Positions 1 through 7,707 are shown, numbered from the stretch's first letter. The stretch is 11,413 bases of DNA from Gammaproteobacteria bacterium (GCA_013153955.1 JAADDM010000012.1:1-11413), one strand, 5' to 3'. Made by a program: numbers and translations. The notes: generated from the sequence alone by a model not told the origin.

Positions 1-411
1 TTTAAGCATGCTGTAGGCTGCTTTTGTACACGCGGTTAAGCTATAAGCACTGATGTCATGTGCCGTGCTAAAGCCTGCACGAGTTGAAGCATCAATCATG
101 CGGCCTTCAAGCTCTTCGCGCGGGGCAAAGGCAACTGAGTGCACTAGTGTGTCTAGGCCGTCGGTCCAAACCTTTCCAAGTTCAGCAAAGACGGTCGCTA
201 TTTCTTCATCACTAGCAACATCTAAAGGCAGGATAATGGATGAACCTAGTTCAGCTGCAATTTTTTCAACGCGCCCTTTTAATTTCTCATTTTGGTAAGT
301 TAGGGCAATTTCCGCACCTTGTGCATGCATCTGCTTCGCAATACCGTATGCAATAGATTTGTTGTTTGCAACACCGATGACCAAAACTTTCTTTCCGCTT
401 AGGAATCCCAT
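1..411 (-). CDS. fabI: Enoyl-[acyl-carrier-protein] reductase (NADH) FabI, N-terminal part; 3' end outside window
   Basis: This encodes the first 137 residues of FabI, the cytoplasmic reductase that reduces trans-2-enoyl-ACP in the last step of each type II fatty-acid elongation cycle. The translation starts MGFLSGKKVLVIGVANNKSI, containing the atypical SDR nucleotide-binding pattern (G13 to S19 to G23) typical of FabI. It continues with LDVASDEE (63-70) and the HSVAFAP motif (91-97), which aligns with E. coli HSIGFAP. The active-site Tyr/Tyr/Lys lie beyond the window edge and cannot be checked. Ala94 sits where E. coli has Gly93, a site of triclosan/diazaborine resistance changes. Other FabI proteins such as that of Staphylococcus aureus naturally carry Ala there, so this is probably lineage variation. 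The start is well supported: a GGAGA ribosome-binding site (complement of 417-421) lies 5 nt upstream of the ATG. The gene is divergent from the transporter operon. Identification is by conserved sequence and is very secure. Confidence 0.97.
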   Translation of the reverse strand, partial: MGFLSGKKVLVIGVANNKSIAYGIAKQMHAQGAEIALTYQNEKLKGRVEKIAAELGSSIILPLDVASDEEIATVFAELGKVWTDGLDTLVHSVAFAPREELEGRMIDASTRAGFSTAHDISAYSLTACTKAAYSMLK

Positions 412-475
412 ATTCTTCTCCAAATGTTAATCTTGAGGCTTATTAATACGTCTATTCAATTTAAAATGACGTATG

Positions 476-504
476 ATGACTGTTAAATTTAAGCTCATTA
501 TAAC
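476..504 (+). promoter_or_regulatory. Candidate sigma-70 promoter for the ABC transporter operon
   Basis: ATGACT (476-481, 4 of 6 matches to TTGACA) is separated by 17 nt from TATAAC (499-504, 5 of 6 matches). The predicted start near 511 leaves about 97 nt of leader before the GTG at 608. A second -10-like TATAAA lies at 519-524 but has no good -35. The box overlaps the fabI -10 on the other strand, so the two promoters would compete for polymerase. Confidence 0.4.
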
Positions 505-524
505 GCTAAACTAGCGCTTATAAA
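497..524 (-). promoter_or_regulatory. Candidate sigma-70 promoter for fabI
   Basis: On the minus strand TTTATA (complement of 519-524, 4 of 6 matches to TTGACA) is followed after 16 nt by a perfect TATAAT (complement of 497-502). Transcription would start near 490 and give a leader of roughly 80 nt before the fabI ATG. The -10 box overlaps the plus-strand candidate -10 at 499-504. The assignment is by consensus only. Confidence 0.5.
504..516. repeat. Short inverted repeat between the divergent promoters
   Basis: CGCTA (504-508) and TAGCG (512-516) form a perfect 5-bp inverted repeat around AAC. It lies just downstream of the plus-strand -10 and inside the 16-nt spacer of the minus-strand promoter, which is a plausible operator position. 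At this length it could easily be chance, and no known regulator site is recognised. Confidence 0.25.
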
Positions 525-607
525 GGCTCTAATGCTTAAAATAAGTCAGATGATAGGGTTGTTTAAATACCCTTGAAGGCGCTACTCATTAAGGGACTCT
601 TTTTTCA

Positions 608-2854
608 GTGAAGCAATCATGTCGTATGCAGAGCCATCGTATTAATCGACCTGCAGTAAAACGTTTTTTATCGCTAGTGGCAATCAACGCTGCATTGCTT
701 ATAAGTCTCGCTGTTGAGGCGAATTGGAATAGCCCGTATCCCACTGAAAAAGTGGCTGAAGAGACACTATTCAGTGCCTTTAGTACCCCTCCTAAACACC
801 TTGATCCCGTTGTCTCTTATAGCTCAAATGAGTGGGCTATATTGAGCCAGGTGTATGAGCCTCCCCTGCAATATCATTATTTAAAACGCCCCTATACATT
901 AGAGCCGCTTACGTTAAGTAAGATGCCTGAGTTGATATTTTTAGATAAGGACTTTCAAAAGGTTACGGAATCTTCTCCTGATATTGCCTATAGCCAATAC
1001 CTTTTTACGCTCAAGCCCAATATTAAATTTCACACACATCCCGCCTTTGTGCAGAATAAAGAGGGGGAGTGGACTTATCATAAAATGAGCCAGACAGCAT
1101 TTGAAGATATCGATTCGATTGCGGATTTTGAACTGAAAGCCAGTCGAACCCTGCTTGCTTCTGATTATGTTTATGCCATAAAACGGATGGCTCTGCGACA
1201 GAACCATTCCCCTATTTTAGATTCGATGATGGACTATATAGAAGGCTTGAAACAGTATTCTGATAAAGTTACAAAGGGCTATCAGCAGCATCTGGGAAAT
1301 AGTAAAGGCACTGTTAAAACAACATTTTATGACTTAAACAAGTTTGATATAAAGGGGGTAGAAGTAATTGATAGTACACACTATTCAATCACGATTAAAG
1401 GGCGTTACCCTCAATTTATGTACTGGTTGAGTATGAACTTTTTTTCCCCGATTGCTTGGGAAGTGGATGCCTTTTATAAACAACCAGGTCTGGTAGAAAA
1501 AAACTTAACACTGGATACTTCTCCTGTTGGGACAGGGCCTTATCAGCTGGTTGAAAACAACCCTAATAAACGATTGAGATTGCTGGCCAATCCAGATTAT
1601 CGAATAGAGCGTTACCCAAGCTCAGGACTGCCTCAAGAAGCGGATGCCAGCCTTCTTGAAGATGCCGGTAAGCCACTTCCTTTTATCAAAGAGGTGATTT
1701 ACTCACTTGAAAAAGAGAGTGTTCCTCTATGGAATAAATTTCTTCAGGGGTATTACGATGCCTCAGGCGTAAGTTCAGATAGCTTTGATCAGGCTGTTAA
1801 CGTTTCAAATACAGGCAGCATGAGTCTAACGGCTGAAATGACAGAGAAGGGCATTCAGTTTTTAAATATGGTTGAACCATCAGTCATGTATTTTGGCTTT
1901 AATATGGCGGACCCTGTCGTGGGAGGTTACTCTGATAAGCAGCGTAAATTAAGACAGGCCATTAGTATTGCCGTGAACTATGAAGAGTATGTTTCCATTT
2001 TTTTGAATGGGCGTGGTGTCGTGGCGCATGGCCCAGTTCCTCCGGGTATTCCGGGGTATGTATCGGGTAAGCCCGGTTTAAATTCAGTCATTTTTGATTG
2101 GGTAGAGGGTCAGCCGATTAGAAAATCCCTGCTTGTGGCCAAGCAACTTTTAACAGAGGCGGGGTACCCTGATGGCAGAATGTCTGATGGTAAGCCTTTG
2201 ACACTCTATTACGACACTGCGTCTACAGGGGCTGATAGTCAGTCTGTGCTTAACTGGTATCGTAAGCAGTTTGCCAAATTGGGTATTGAACTGGTGATTA
2301 GAGCAACGGATTACAACCGTTTTCAAGATAAGGTTCGAGGTGCAAAAGTACAGATGTTCTCTTGGGGCTGGAATGCGGATTACCCTGATCCTGAAAACTT
2401 TCTATTTTTACTTTTTGGCGGTAATGCGACGATTCATACCGATGGGGCAGGTATTAATAGCTCGAATTATGATAACCCAGAGTTTAATGCGCTTTTTTTA
2501 GAGATGAAAACAATGGAAAATGGTCCTAAACGACAGGGCATTACTCAAAAGATGATTAAAATACTTCAGGAGGATTCTCCTTGGATTTGGGGGTATTACC
2601 CAAAATCACTCGCACTCTATCATCACTGGCTGCACAATGTTTGGCCAAACCCTCTGGCGAATAATACGGTTAAATACCGAAGAATTGATGCCGAAGCACG
2701 GCAGAAATTACAGGCAGAGTGGAACCAACCCGTTCTTTGGCCTTTTGGAATCGTCATTGCGTTGATTCTGTTGAGCATCTACCCTTTGATACGGGCGTAT
2801 CGAAAACGTCAGCACAGAGTATTTAGTCAACCTACGCCAAAGGAGCAAGATTAG
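608..2854 (+). CDS. Family-5 extracellular solute-binding protein of a Yej/Opp-like ABC importer, with C-terminal membrane anchor
   Basis: This is the ligand-capturing component of a peptide-type ABC importer. The 748-residue product has a basic N-terminus and a hydrophobic stretch (about 19-35) ending VEA-N, consistent with a Sec signal peptide cleaved near residue 38. No lipobox is present. Family-5 hallmarks follow: QVYEPPLQYH (81-90), SPVGTGPYQL (305-314), LRQAISIAVNYEEY (448-461) and GWNADYPDPENF (587-598). Residues 709-731 form a strong transmembrane segment, followed by RAYRKRQHR, a positively charged tail expected in the cytoplasm. The protein would therefore sit anchored in the inner membrane with its binding domain in the periplasm. 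It is about 150 residues longer than E. coli YejA. The GTG at 608 is the first start after an in-frame stop (590-592), with an AGGGA at 592-596 some 11 nt upstream. The ATG at 626 is an alternative. It abuts the first permease gene. The ligand is not determinable from sequence; peptide is inferred from the family. Confidence 0.88.
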   Translation: MKQSCRMQSHRINRPAVKRFLSLVAINAALLISLAVEANWNSPYPTEKVAEETLFSAFSTPPKHLDPVVSYSSNEWAILSQVYEPPLQYHYLKRPYTLEPLTLSKMPELIFLDKDFQKVTESSPDIAYSQYLFTLKPNIKFHTHPAFVQNKEGEWTYHKMSQTAFEDIDSIADFELKASRTLLASDYVYAIKRMALRQNHSPILDSMMDYIEGLKQYSDKVTKGYQQHLGNSKGTVKTTFYDLNKFDIKGVEVIDSTHYSITIKGRYPQFMYWLSMNFFSPIAWEVDAFYKQPGLVEKNLTLDTSPVGTGPYQLVENNPNKRLRLLANPDYRIERYPSSGLPQEADASLLEDAGKPLPFIKEVIYSLEKESVPLWNKFLQGYYDASGVSSDSFDQAVNVSNTGSMSLTAEMTEKGIQFLNMVEPSVMYFGFNMADPVVGGYSDKQRKLRQAISIAVNYEEYVSIFLNGRGVVAHGPVPPGIPGYVSGKPGLNSVIFDWVEGQPIRKSLLVAKQLLTEAGYPDGRMSDGKPLTLYYDTASTGADSQSVLNWYRKQFAKLGIELVIRATDYNRFQDKVRGAKVQMFSWGWNADYPDPENFLFLLFGGNATIHTDGAGINSSNYDNPEFNALFLEMKTMENGPKRQGITQKMIKILQEDSPWIWGYYPKSLALYHHWLHNVWPNPLANNTVKYRRIDAEARQKLQAEWNQPVLWPFGIVIALILLSIYPLIRAYRKRQHRVFSQPTPKEQD
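2840..2845 (+). promoter_or_regulatory. Strong Shine-Dalgarno for the first permease
   Basis: AAGGAG lies 9 nt before the ATG at 2855, inside the last codons of the binding-protein gene. The stop of that gene (2852-2854) directly abuts the ATG. This fixes the permease start and suggests coupled translation. Confidence 0.8.
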
Positions 2855-3832
2855 ATGTTTGCCTATATCGTAAGACGACTGCTCTTTGCTTTCCCAATTC
2901 TTCTCGGGGTGAACTTCATTACCTTTGCCCTGTTTTTCATGGTGAATACACCCGATGATATGGCGCGTGCACAGCTAGGCGCAAAACAGACGACACCTGA
3001 ATTAATCGCCTCATGGAAAGTTGAGCATGGGTATGATAAACCGCTTTTCATCAATGCCGATAAAGGTGGAATAAAGACAATTACGGAGACGCTTTTTGTT
3101 CAGGAGTCCCTAAAATTATTTACCTTTGATTTTGGTCAATCGGATAGTGGTCGTCAAATTACCGCAGATATCTACGAACGTATGTGGCCTAGCCTTGCCA
3201 TTGCACTACCAACGTTTATCATCGGCTTGGTGACCAGTATTTCATTAGCACTGCTCATTGTGCTATTTAGAGGGACACCGCTTGATACCGCCACGATGAT
3301 GATTGCCGTCGGTATTATGTCTGTTTCAGGCCTGTTTTATATTATTGCGGGTCAAGTGCTGTTTAGTAAAACTTGGCACTGGGTACCAATTTCTGGTTAT
3401 GCAGAGGGCTGGGAGGGCGTTAAATTCCTAATTCTTCCCGTTTTAATTGGTGTTTTTTCAGGTATTGGATCGGGGGTTCGTTGGTATCGAAGTATCTTTT
3501 TAGAAGAGATGAATAAAGACTACATTCGCACTGCCCGTGCAAAAGGGCTTTCTGAGCGACAAGTTCTATTTGGTCATGTACTCCAAAATGGCATGTTACC
3601 GATACTGACGGGCGTTGTCGTGGTCATTCCGACCCTTTTCATGGGGAGCCTTATTATGGAGTCTTTCTTTGGCATCCCGGGATTAGGCAGCTACACGATT
3701 GATGCGATCAATGCACAGGACTTTGGCATTGTTAAAGCGATGGTCTTTATCGGCTCGGTGCTCTATATTATCGGCTTGGTCTTGACGGATATTTCCTATA
3801 CATTATTTGACCCAAGGGTGAAGCTGTCATGA
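2855..3832 (+). CDS. ABC importer permease, DppB/OppB/YejB family
   Basis: This is the first inner-membrane channel subunit of the importer. The 325-residue protein opens with the family signature MFAYIVRRLLFAFPILLGVN, forming TM1 (about 9-29). A periplasmic stretch follows, with FDFGQS (91-96), the counterpart of the conserved YDFGxS motif. Further hydrophobic segments lie at about 113-136, 144-169, 190-209, 247-272 and 295-313, matching the usual six-TM architecture. The cytoplasmic coupling (EAA) loop is clear at 222-249: DYIRTARAKGL then the basic/aromatic helix ending near MLP. FFGIPGLGSY (271-280) is another typical element. Length is close to the family norm (YejB is about 360). The start is supported by AAGGAG 9 nt upstream. 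Its last codons overlap the next gene by 4 bases (ATGA). I call it YejB-like because of the downstream fused ATPase, but do not assign the symbol since the operon departs from E. coli yej. Confidence 0.93.
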   Translation: MFAYIVRRLLFAFPILLGVNFITFALFFMVNTPDDMARAQLGAKQTTPELIASWKVEHGYDKPLFINADKGGIKTITETLFVQESLKLFTFDFGQSDSGRQITADIYERMWPSLAIALPTFIIGLVTSISLALLIVLFRGTPLDTATMMIAVGIMSVSGLFYIIAGQVLFSKTWHWVPISGYAEGWEGVKFLILPVLIGVFSGIGSGVRWYRSIFLEEMNKDYIRTARAKGLSERQVLFGHVLQNGMLPILTGVVVVIPTLFMGSLIMESFFGIPGLGSYTIDAINAQDFGIVKAMVFIGSVLYIIGLVLTDISYTLFDPRVKLS

Positions 3833-5238
3833 GTATGATTTGGTTATGGACAGACTTAATGGTATGGGCCTTATTAGGGGTGATAGTGCTCGGAATCCGT
3901 TCTATTTTGAAATCTGAGCAGGCGCGAAAGCAGTGGCACAAGATATTTGAATCACGCATTGCGATGGCTTCAGCAGTGGTTCTGCTCTTCTACCTTGTGT
4001 TTGCCTTGATGGGCTCTGTTCATATCAAACTTGACCATAACGCTTATGAACAGAGCGGTTCAAGCATCAAAGAGTCTCCTGCTAACAGTACCTTGCCCAT
4101 TGGGGTGTACAGTCTACTTGAACTGTCGATGTCTCACCTTATTACGCACTCAGAGCGCACTTATTCGGCCCCTTTTGCAACCCATGAGTACAGTACCTCG
4201 ATTGGGTTAGACGGGGATGGTCAAGTGGCTCAGGGCTATCGTCCCTTAATCTTTGGGGGGCAGCATCTTACGCCTGAAAATGGAAGTGTACTCTGGGATG
4301 TGTTCACCAAAAGCCTGTTACCCTTTATGGTCGCGCTTGGAGTCATTATTTTTATGGTCGTAATTCATGGCTACTTTCGATTTCAGGCCTTTGCGCGCAG
4401 AGACATTAACGAGACGCCTAAGGCATTGCCCTGGAATACAGCTTATGTCACTTTTTTTACCTTAACCCTGCTGTTCGCTTGGTTCTATTATTTAAGTTAT
4501 TTCTATCATGTATTAGGGACTGATAAAGTCGGACAGGATGTCTTTCTACAGTCGGTTAAAAGTATCCGAACCGGGGTGCTCATTGGCTTGTTAACCACCT
4601 TAGTGATGTTGCCACTAGCCTTGATTCTCGGTATCAGTGCGGGCTACTTTAAAGGCTGGGTAGATGATGTAATTCAGTATCTTTATACGACCCTTAACTC
4701 CATTCCGGGAGTGTTGCTCATTGCTGCGGCGGTTTTGGTGATGCAGGTCATTATCAGCCAGCACAGTGATTGGTTTGGTAGTACTGAAGAGCGTGCAGAC
4801 CTACGGTTACTGTTTCTTATTTTCATCCTCGGACTAACCAGTTGGACAGGCTTGTGTCGTCTATTACGGGCAGAGACACTCAAAATAAGCCAAATTGAAT
4901 TTGTCTCCGCAGCCAAGTCTTTTGGGCTTGGGCCCATCAAAATTATTAAAAACCATATTTTGCCAAATTTAATGCACCTTGTTTTAATTGCTCTGGTGCT
5001 CGACTTCAGTGGCTTGGTGCTTGCAGAAGCGGTGCTCTCCTATGTGGGTGTCGGGGTTGATCCAACGACGGCGAGCTGGGGCAATATGATTAACCAAGCA
5101 CGATTAGAGATGGCAAGAGAGCCGATGGTTTGGTGGTCTCTGTTCTCCGCATTCTGCTTTATGTTCACGTTGGTACTTGCAGCCAATCTATTTTCTGATA
5201 GAGTGCAGACTGTGCTTGATCCTCGCCGAGTTCATTAG
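3829..5238 (+). CDS. ABC importer permease, DppC/OppC/YejE family, enlarged N-terminal half
   Basis: This is the second channel subunit. The C-terminal half is classical DppC/YejE. GTDKVGQDVF (230-239) corresponds to the GTDxxGRDV motif, with transmembrane segments at about 246-272, 283-309 and 327-344. The EAA coupling loop is at 356-382 (EFVSAAKSFGLG then ILPNLM), followed by AEAVLSYVGVGV (399-410), TASWGNM and a last segment near 435-454. The N-terminal half is unusual. Where the family normally has one TM before the GTD motif, this protein has hydrophobic segments at about 8-24, 44-64, 162-182 and 203-226. A predicted soluble stretch of about 95 residues (65-160) lies between the second and third. 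The total of 469 residues compares with about 300-340 for typical family members. The ATG overlaps the preceding stop by 4 bases, indicating translational coupling. The 53-nt gap to the next gene shows no terminator. Family membership is secure; the role of the extension is unknown. Confidence 0.92.
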   Translation: MSMIWLWTDLMVWALLGVIVLGIRSILKSEQARKQWHKIFESRIAMASAVVLLFYLVFALMGSVHIKLDHNAYEQSGSSIKESPANSTLPIGVYSLLELSMSHLITHSERTYSAPFATHEYSTSIGLDGDGQVAQGYRPLIFGGQHLTPENGSVLWDVFTKSLLPFMVALGVIIFMVVIHGYFRFQAFARRDINETPKALPWNTAYVTFFTLTLLFAWFYYLSYFYHVLGTDKVGQDVFLQSVKSIRTGVLIGLLTTLVMLPLALILGISAGYFKGWVDDVIQYLYTTLNSIPGVLLIAAAVLVMQVIISQHSDWFGSTEERADLRLLFLIFILGLTSWTGLCRLLRAETLKISQIEFVSAAKSFGLGPIKIIKNHILPNLMHLVLIALVLDFSGLVLAEAVLSYVGVGVDPTTASWGNMINQARLEMAREPMVWWSLFSAFCFMFTLVLAANLFSDRVQTVLDPRRVH

Positions 5239-5291
5239 CAACCTGAATGGACTTCGCGCAATTCGACGACTAAGGGAGTGGTAACAACTCA

Positions 5292-5924
5292 ATGAAACCT
5301 AAAAAAATTATACTAATCAGACACGGACAGTCTGAAGGCAATGAAGATAGCTCTAACTATGAGACAATTCCCGACTACGCGCTTAATCTAACGGATCTTG
5401 GTTTATCTCAAGCAAAGGAAGCAGGCAAGACCATTCTAAAAGAGATTGGAACAGGGACGGTTCAGGCCTATATCTCCCCTTACTATCGAACCCGACAGAC
5501 CTATGAAGGTATCGCCTCAGTGCTAGGAGATGCGATTGTTGGCTGTAACGAAGATCCACGTGTGAGAGAGCAAGACTGGGGGCATCTTCGTCACCCGGAT
5601 GATTCACGAATTTTAAGAGAGGAGCGAAACAAGTACAGCTTGTTTTACTACCGAATGAAGGATGGCGAGTCAGGTGCGGATGTCTATGATCGCGTCAGCG
5701 GTTTCTTTGAGACCATGTACCGAGACTTTAAGAAAGAGCGCTTTCCCGAAAATGTTCTGATTGTAACGCACGGCATGACGCTGAGAATTTTTCTAATGCG
5801 CTGGTTACATTGGACCGTCGAAGAGTATGAGGCATTGGATAACCCCGGTAATTGCCAAGTCGTGGTCATGGAACAGAATGAAGACGGCAAATATCAGCTG
5901 ACTAGCCCTTTAAAACTTCGATAA
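5292..5924 (+). CDS. Histidine phosphatase superfamily protein (phosphoglycerate-mutase-like)
   Basis: This is a 210-residue cytoplasmic protein of the histidine phosphatase (branch 1) superfamily, whose members hydrolyse or transfer phosphate through a phosphohistidine. The catalytic signature RHGQSEGN is at 10-17 (nucleophile His11). Arg66/Arg68 in YYRTRQT, Glu93 in REQDWG and the second catalytic histidine His160 in THG (159-161) complete the expected active site, so it should be enzymatically active. It has no signal peptide or membrane segment. An AAGGGAG at 5272-5278 lies 13 nt before the ATG, rather distant but the best start available. The gene sits 53 nt after the second permease and only 15 nt before the ATPase, so it is almost certainly co-transcribed with the transporter. 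The substrate cannot be read from the sequence. It could be a metabolic phosphatase acting on an imported compound, a protein phosphatase, or a passenger gene. Glycolytic phosphoglycerate mutase is less likely given the length and context. Confidence 0.9.
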   Translation: MKPKKIILIRHGQSEGNEDSSNYETIPDYALNLTDLGLSQAKEAGKTILKEIGTGTVQAYISPYYRTRQTYEGIASVLGDAIVGCNEDPRVREQDWGHLRHPDDSRILREERNKYSLFYYRMKDGESGADVYDRVSGFFETMYRDFKKERFPENVLIVTHGMTLRIFLMRWLHWTVEEYEALDNPGNCQVVVMEQNEDGKYQLTSPLKLR

Positions 5925-5939
5925 CCAAAAGAATAAAAT

Positions 5940-7601
5940 ATGACGGATGCAGATACCCCCATTTTAGAGATTCAAAACCTGACGATTAAGGTGAATGAGG
6001 CAGTGCTCATTGATGATGTGAGCTTTGACATACAGCCGAGTGAAATTTTTGCGCTCGTTGGTGAGTCGGGCAGTGGTAAATCTTTAACTTCACTTGCCAT
6101 TATGCGACTGCTCCCAGAAGCCTTGCAAGTGACCTCGGGGGACGTGAGACTCAATCAGTCCTCGCTGTTTAGTCTGCCTGAATATCAGATGCAAGCGATT
6201 AGGGGCAAGCAGGTTGCAATGATTTTTCAAGAGCCGATGACCTCTCTTAACCCGGTGATGAAAGTGGGGGAGCAGGTCGCCGAGGTTTTGAGGATTCACC
6301 TTGCCTTACGTGGCAAGAAAGCGCGGCAAAAAGTCGTCTCTCTTTTTGAAGAGGTAGGCATTCCAGAAGCGGATAGTCGCTATGATTGGTACCCCCATCA
6401 ACTCTCAGGCGGGCAGAAGCAGCGTGTGATGATTGCGATGGCTCTGGCCTGTGAACCAGAGCTGTTAATTGCAGATGAGCCAACGACTGCGCTTGATGTA
6501 ACGATTCAAGCACAGGTATTAAACCTACTTAAAAAAATCCGCGATGATAGAGGCCTGTCAATTCTGTTTATCACTCATGATATGGGGGTCGTCAATGAGA
6601 TGGCTGACCGCGTTGCGGTGATGAAGAAAGGTAAAATTGTGGAGCTGGCAGATAAGTCGGTCTTTTTTACTCAACCTAAACACCCTTACACTCAGCAACT
6701 CTTAAAAGACGCCATTCCCAAACAGGATTTTAAAGCGATAAAAGAGACGCAAACCCTACTGCAACTGGATGATTTAAAAGTACACTTTCCAATTAAGAAG
6801 GGGCTTTTTCAAAGAACGGTTGGGTATGTTAAAGCGGTAGACGGGGTGAGTCTAACCATTAAGCGTGGACAGACCTTGGCACTGGTAGGCGAGTCGGGCA
6901 GTGGTAAAAGCACCATTGGGCAAGCCATATTAAAATTGGTAGACAGTACTTCAGGTTCAGTCATATTCACCGATTTTAATACATCAGATACTTCTGAGAG
7001 TACAGCACGCTTGGTGGCGTTAACCGGTCTGTCAGAAAGGCAGATGAAGCCTTTTAGAAAAAAGGTACAAGTAATTTTTCAGGACCCTTTTTCAGCCCTA
7101 AACCCACGTATGACAATCAGTGAAATTATTAGAGAGGGGATGAATAGCCTGCAGGTTGGTTCATCTGACCGAGCGGACCAAGATCAGCGTATTGAGACCC
7201 TGCTTGAGCAGGTTGGCTTACTGCCCGAGCATAAAACACGCTTTCCCCATGAGTTTTCAGGCGGGCAGAGACAGCGAATTGGGATTGCACGTGCATTGGC
7301 TGTCGAACCAGAATTAATTATCTGCGATGAACCCACCAGTGCGCTGGATGTGACGGTACGTGCTCAAGTTCTGGCGTTGTTAGAAGATCTACAACAAACC
7401 TACCAGCTCTCTTACCTATTTATTACCCATGATCTCTCAATTATTCCGGCTATCGCACACGAAGTTGCGGTGATGAAGGCGGGTAAAATCGTAGAGCAAG
7501 GGCCGGTAGAATCAGTTATGAAAGCCCCGCAGCATGAGTATACTCAAGCACTGCTGGCCTCAGCTCCTTCACTGATTACCCAAGTAATATTAAACAAGTA
7601 A
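5940..7601 (+). CDS. yejF: Fused double-ATPase subunit of peptide-type ABC importer (YejF-like)
   Basis: This powers the importer at the cytoplasmic face. The 553-residue protein contains two complete nucleotide-binding domains of the Dpp/Opp class. Domain 1: Walker A GESGSGKS at 41-48, Q-loop Gln97 in FQEPMTSLNP, signature LSGGQ 155-159, Walker B LLIADE ending at Glu180, switch His213. Domain 2: Walker A 317-324, Gln381 in FQDPFSALNP, signature FSGGQ 439-443, Walker B LIICDE ending at Glu464, switch His497. Each half ends with the KHPYTQQLL/QHEYTQALL element typical of peptide importers. Both sites look competent. E. coli YejF is slightly shorter (529). Much of the difference appears to be a Ser/Thr-rich insertion near 346-362, between Walker A and the Q-loop of domain 2. 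The start lacks a convincing Shine-Dalgarno (A-rich AAAAGAATAAAAT), so translation may depend on coupling to the gene 15 nt upstream. Last gene of the operon, followed by a hairpin. Confidence 0.93.
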   Translation: MTDADTPILEIQNLTIKVNEAVLIDDVSFDIQPSEIFALVGESGSGKSLTSLAIMRLLPEALQVTSGDVRLNQSSLFSLPEYQMQAIRGKQVAMIFQEPMTSLNPVMKVGEQVAEVLRIHLALRGKKARQKVVSLFEEVGIPEADSRYDWYPHQLSGGQKQRVMIAMALACEPELLIADEPTTALDVTIQAQVLNLLKKIRDDRGLSILFITHDMGVVNEMADRVAVMKKGKIVELADKSVFFTQPKHPYTQQLLKDAIPKQDFKAIKETQTLLQLDDLKVHFPIKKGLFQRTVGYVKAVDGVSLTIKRGQTLALVGESGSGKSTIGQAILKLVDSTSGSVIFTDFNTSDTSESTARLVALTGLSERQMKPFRKKVQVIFQDPFSALNPRMTISEIIREGMNSLQVGSSDRADQDQRIETLLEQVGLLPEHKTRFPHEFSGGQRQRIGIARALAVEPELIICDEPTSALDVTVRAQVLALLEDLQQTYQLSYLFITHDLSIIPAIAHEVAVMKAGKIVEQGPVESVMKAPQHEYTQALLASAPSLITQVILNK

Positions 7602-7677
7602 CCATAGAAGAAGCATCAAATTGGCACACTGTATTCAATGCAATAAGAGTATGTTTAATCATAGAATAGGACATTAA

Positions 7678-7707
7678 TATAAAGTAACCAGGTCTGGTTA
7701 CTTTATA
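7678..7707. terminator. Perfect 13-bp hairpin between convergent operons; candidate bidirectional terminator
   Basis: TATAAAGTAACCA (7678-7690) and TGGTTACTTTATA (7695-7707) are exact reverse complements around a GGTC loop. The structure lies 76 nt after the yejF stop and 30 nt beyond the stop of the convergent SDR gene, as expected for a shared terminator. Neither side has a clean T-tract immediately after the stem (TAAACATCG one way, TTAATGTCC the other), although the stem ends are A/T-rich. It may work as a weak intrinsic terminator or a 3'-end stabiliser instead. Confidence 0.6.

Noticed and set aside
126..134. Ala94 in FabI at the position of E. coli Gly93, a triclosan/diazaborine resistance site
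   Set aside because: Ala is natural at this site in other FabI proteins (for example S. aureus), so this is lineage variation until shown otherwise.
53..298. Plus-strand 81-codon open frame
   Set aside because: It lies fully antisense to fabI, has no ribosome-binding site and a Ser-rich composition typical of a shadow frame.
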